64,000 nt of DNA, from positions 992,001-1,056,000 of the forward strand of contig JAGTJL010000007.1 of NCBI GenBank assembly GCA_020746875.1, written 5' to 3'. The notes below the pieces were generated by a model. That model did no database searches, was not told the origin of the DNA, and saw only the letters and a list, made by a program, of their open reading frames with translations. This DNA is from Rhexocercosporidium sp. MPI-PUGE-AT-0058 (lineage: Eukaryota > Ascomycota > Leotiomycetes > Helotiales). The first letter of the stretch is position 1; the number at the start of each line of letters is the position of its first letter. This document shows positions 63,808 through 64,000 of the stretch, piece by piece. The position numbers and the translations under genes were made by a program.

Positions 63808-64000
63808 CTAAGCATTCGTCTCCTCTCCCTTATACTCCCCCGACTTCCCCACCTTCCTCCACGGCCTAAACGCATTATCCTTCCCCTTCAACGGCGCCGC
63901 CAACTCCGGGAAGTGCCTCTTCAACACACTAACCATCGTCTCATTCTGCACCCACTTCATCCCCTCCTTCGTATAAACCTTCTCATTCCACGCATCTCCC
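63808..64000 (-). CDS. 3' end of an unknown gene (partial)
   Basis: The minus strand is open from the window edge to a TAG at 63808-63810, giving 63 residues. They include WNEKVYTKEGMKWVQNETMV, then LKRHFPELAAPLKGKDNAFR and PWRKVGKSGEYKGEE. The codon use and even amino-acid mix look like real coding sequence rather than a shadow frame. The reading frame is the only one open, and its ending in a charged tail is typical of a cytosolic protein. I cannot name the family from this fragment. Confidence 0.5.
   Translation of the reverse strand, partial: GDAWNEKVYTKEGMKWVQNETMVSVLKRHFPELAAPLKGKDNAFRPWRKVGKSGEYKGEETNA

Noticed and set aside
1..64000. CRISPR array
   Set aside because: The 18-, 36-, 51- and 65-bp repeats are direct tandem repeats without spacers, in a eukaryotic genome.

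Overview
The window reads as nuclear DNA of a filamentous ascomycete (Pezizomycotina). Introns are short (mostly 46-66 bp, longest about 209 bp), with GTAAGT/GTATGT/GTGAGT-type donors, TACTAAT-like branch points and CAG/TAG acceptors. Genes lie on both strands with no operons. The families seen are typical of the group: a Zn2Cys6 regulator, HET-domain proteins, a SconB-type F-box/WD40 protein, a DUF4185 protein and secreted Cys-rich proteins. A leotiomycete-like fungus is my guess, but no marker in the window fixes the class. No tRNA, rRNA or CRISPR array was recognised.

Layout. 1-4.3 kb is gene-poor and repeat-rich: an LTR-like block, a 65-bp minisatellite and a 36-bp in-frame repeat, with one small secreted 12-cysteine protein. 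4.3-16.4 kb holds an alcohol acetyltransferase-like gene, a very long five-exon mosaic gene (6376-12181), a small membrane protein, a DUF4185 protein and a GNAT acetyltransferase. 17-22 kb has two low-complexity housekeeping-like proteins, followed by almost 5 kb without a convincing gene (22.1-26.9 kb). 27-32 kb carries a Zn2Cys6 regulator, an endonuclease/exonuclease/phosphatase-family enzyme, a tiny two-exon gene and a MITE. 34-47 kb has a three-repeat Cys-rich cell-surface protein, a protein kinase pseudogene, a truncated HET gene, a trypsin-fold peptidase with cysteine at the nucleophile position, an acidic protein and an intact HET gene. 49-51.5 kb encodes the sulfur controller SconB. 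54-64 kb holds a small membrane protein, a paralogue of the 13-kb membrane protein, a type II membrane glycosyltransferase-like protein, a PhyH-family dioxygenase and the 3' end of an unknown gene.

How they work together. There is no metabolic cluster. The clearest theme is self/non-self recognition: HET domains (one intact, one truncated), a PA-clan peptidase and a broken kinase sit within about 12 kb, and the mosaic gene at 6.4-12.2 kb carries a decayed NB-ARC-like P-loop segment. That gene joins C2H2 fingers, a bHLH-like half-domain, a kinase C-lobe fragment, the P-loop segment and a decayed ubiquitin fragment in one open frame. The remaining genes look like ordinary ascomycete genes separated by repeat-bearing intergenic DNA.
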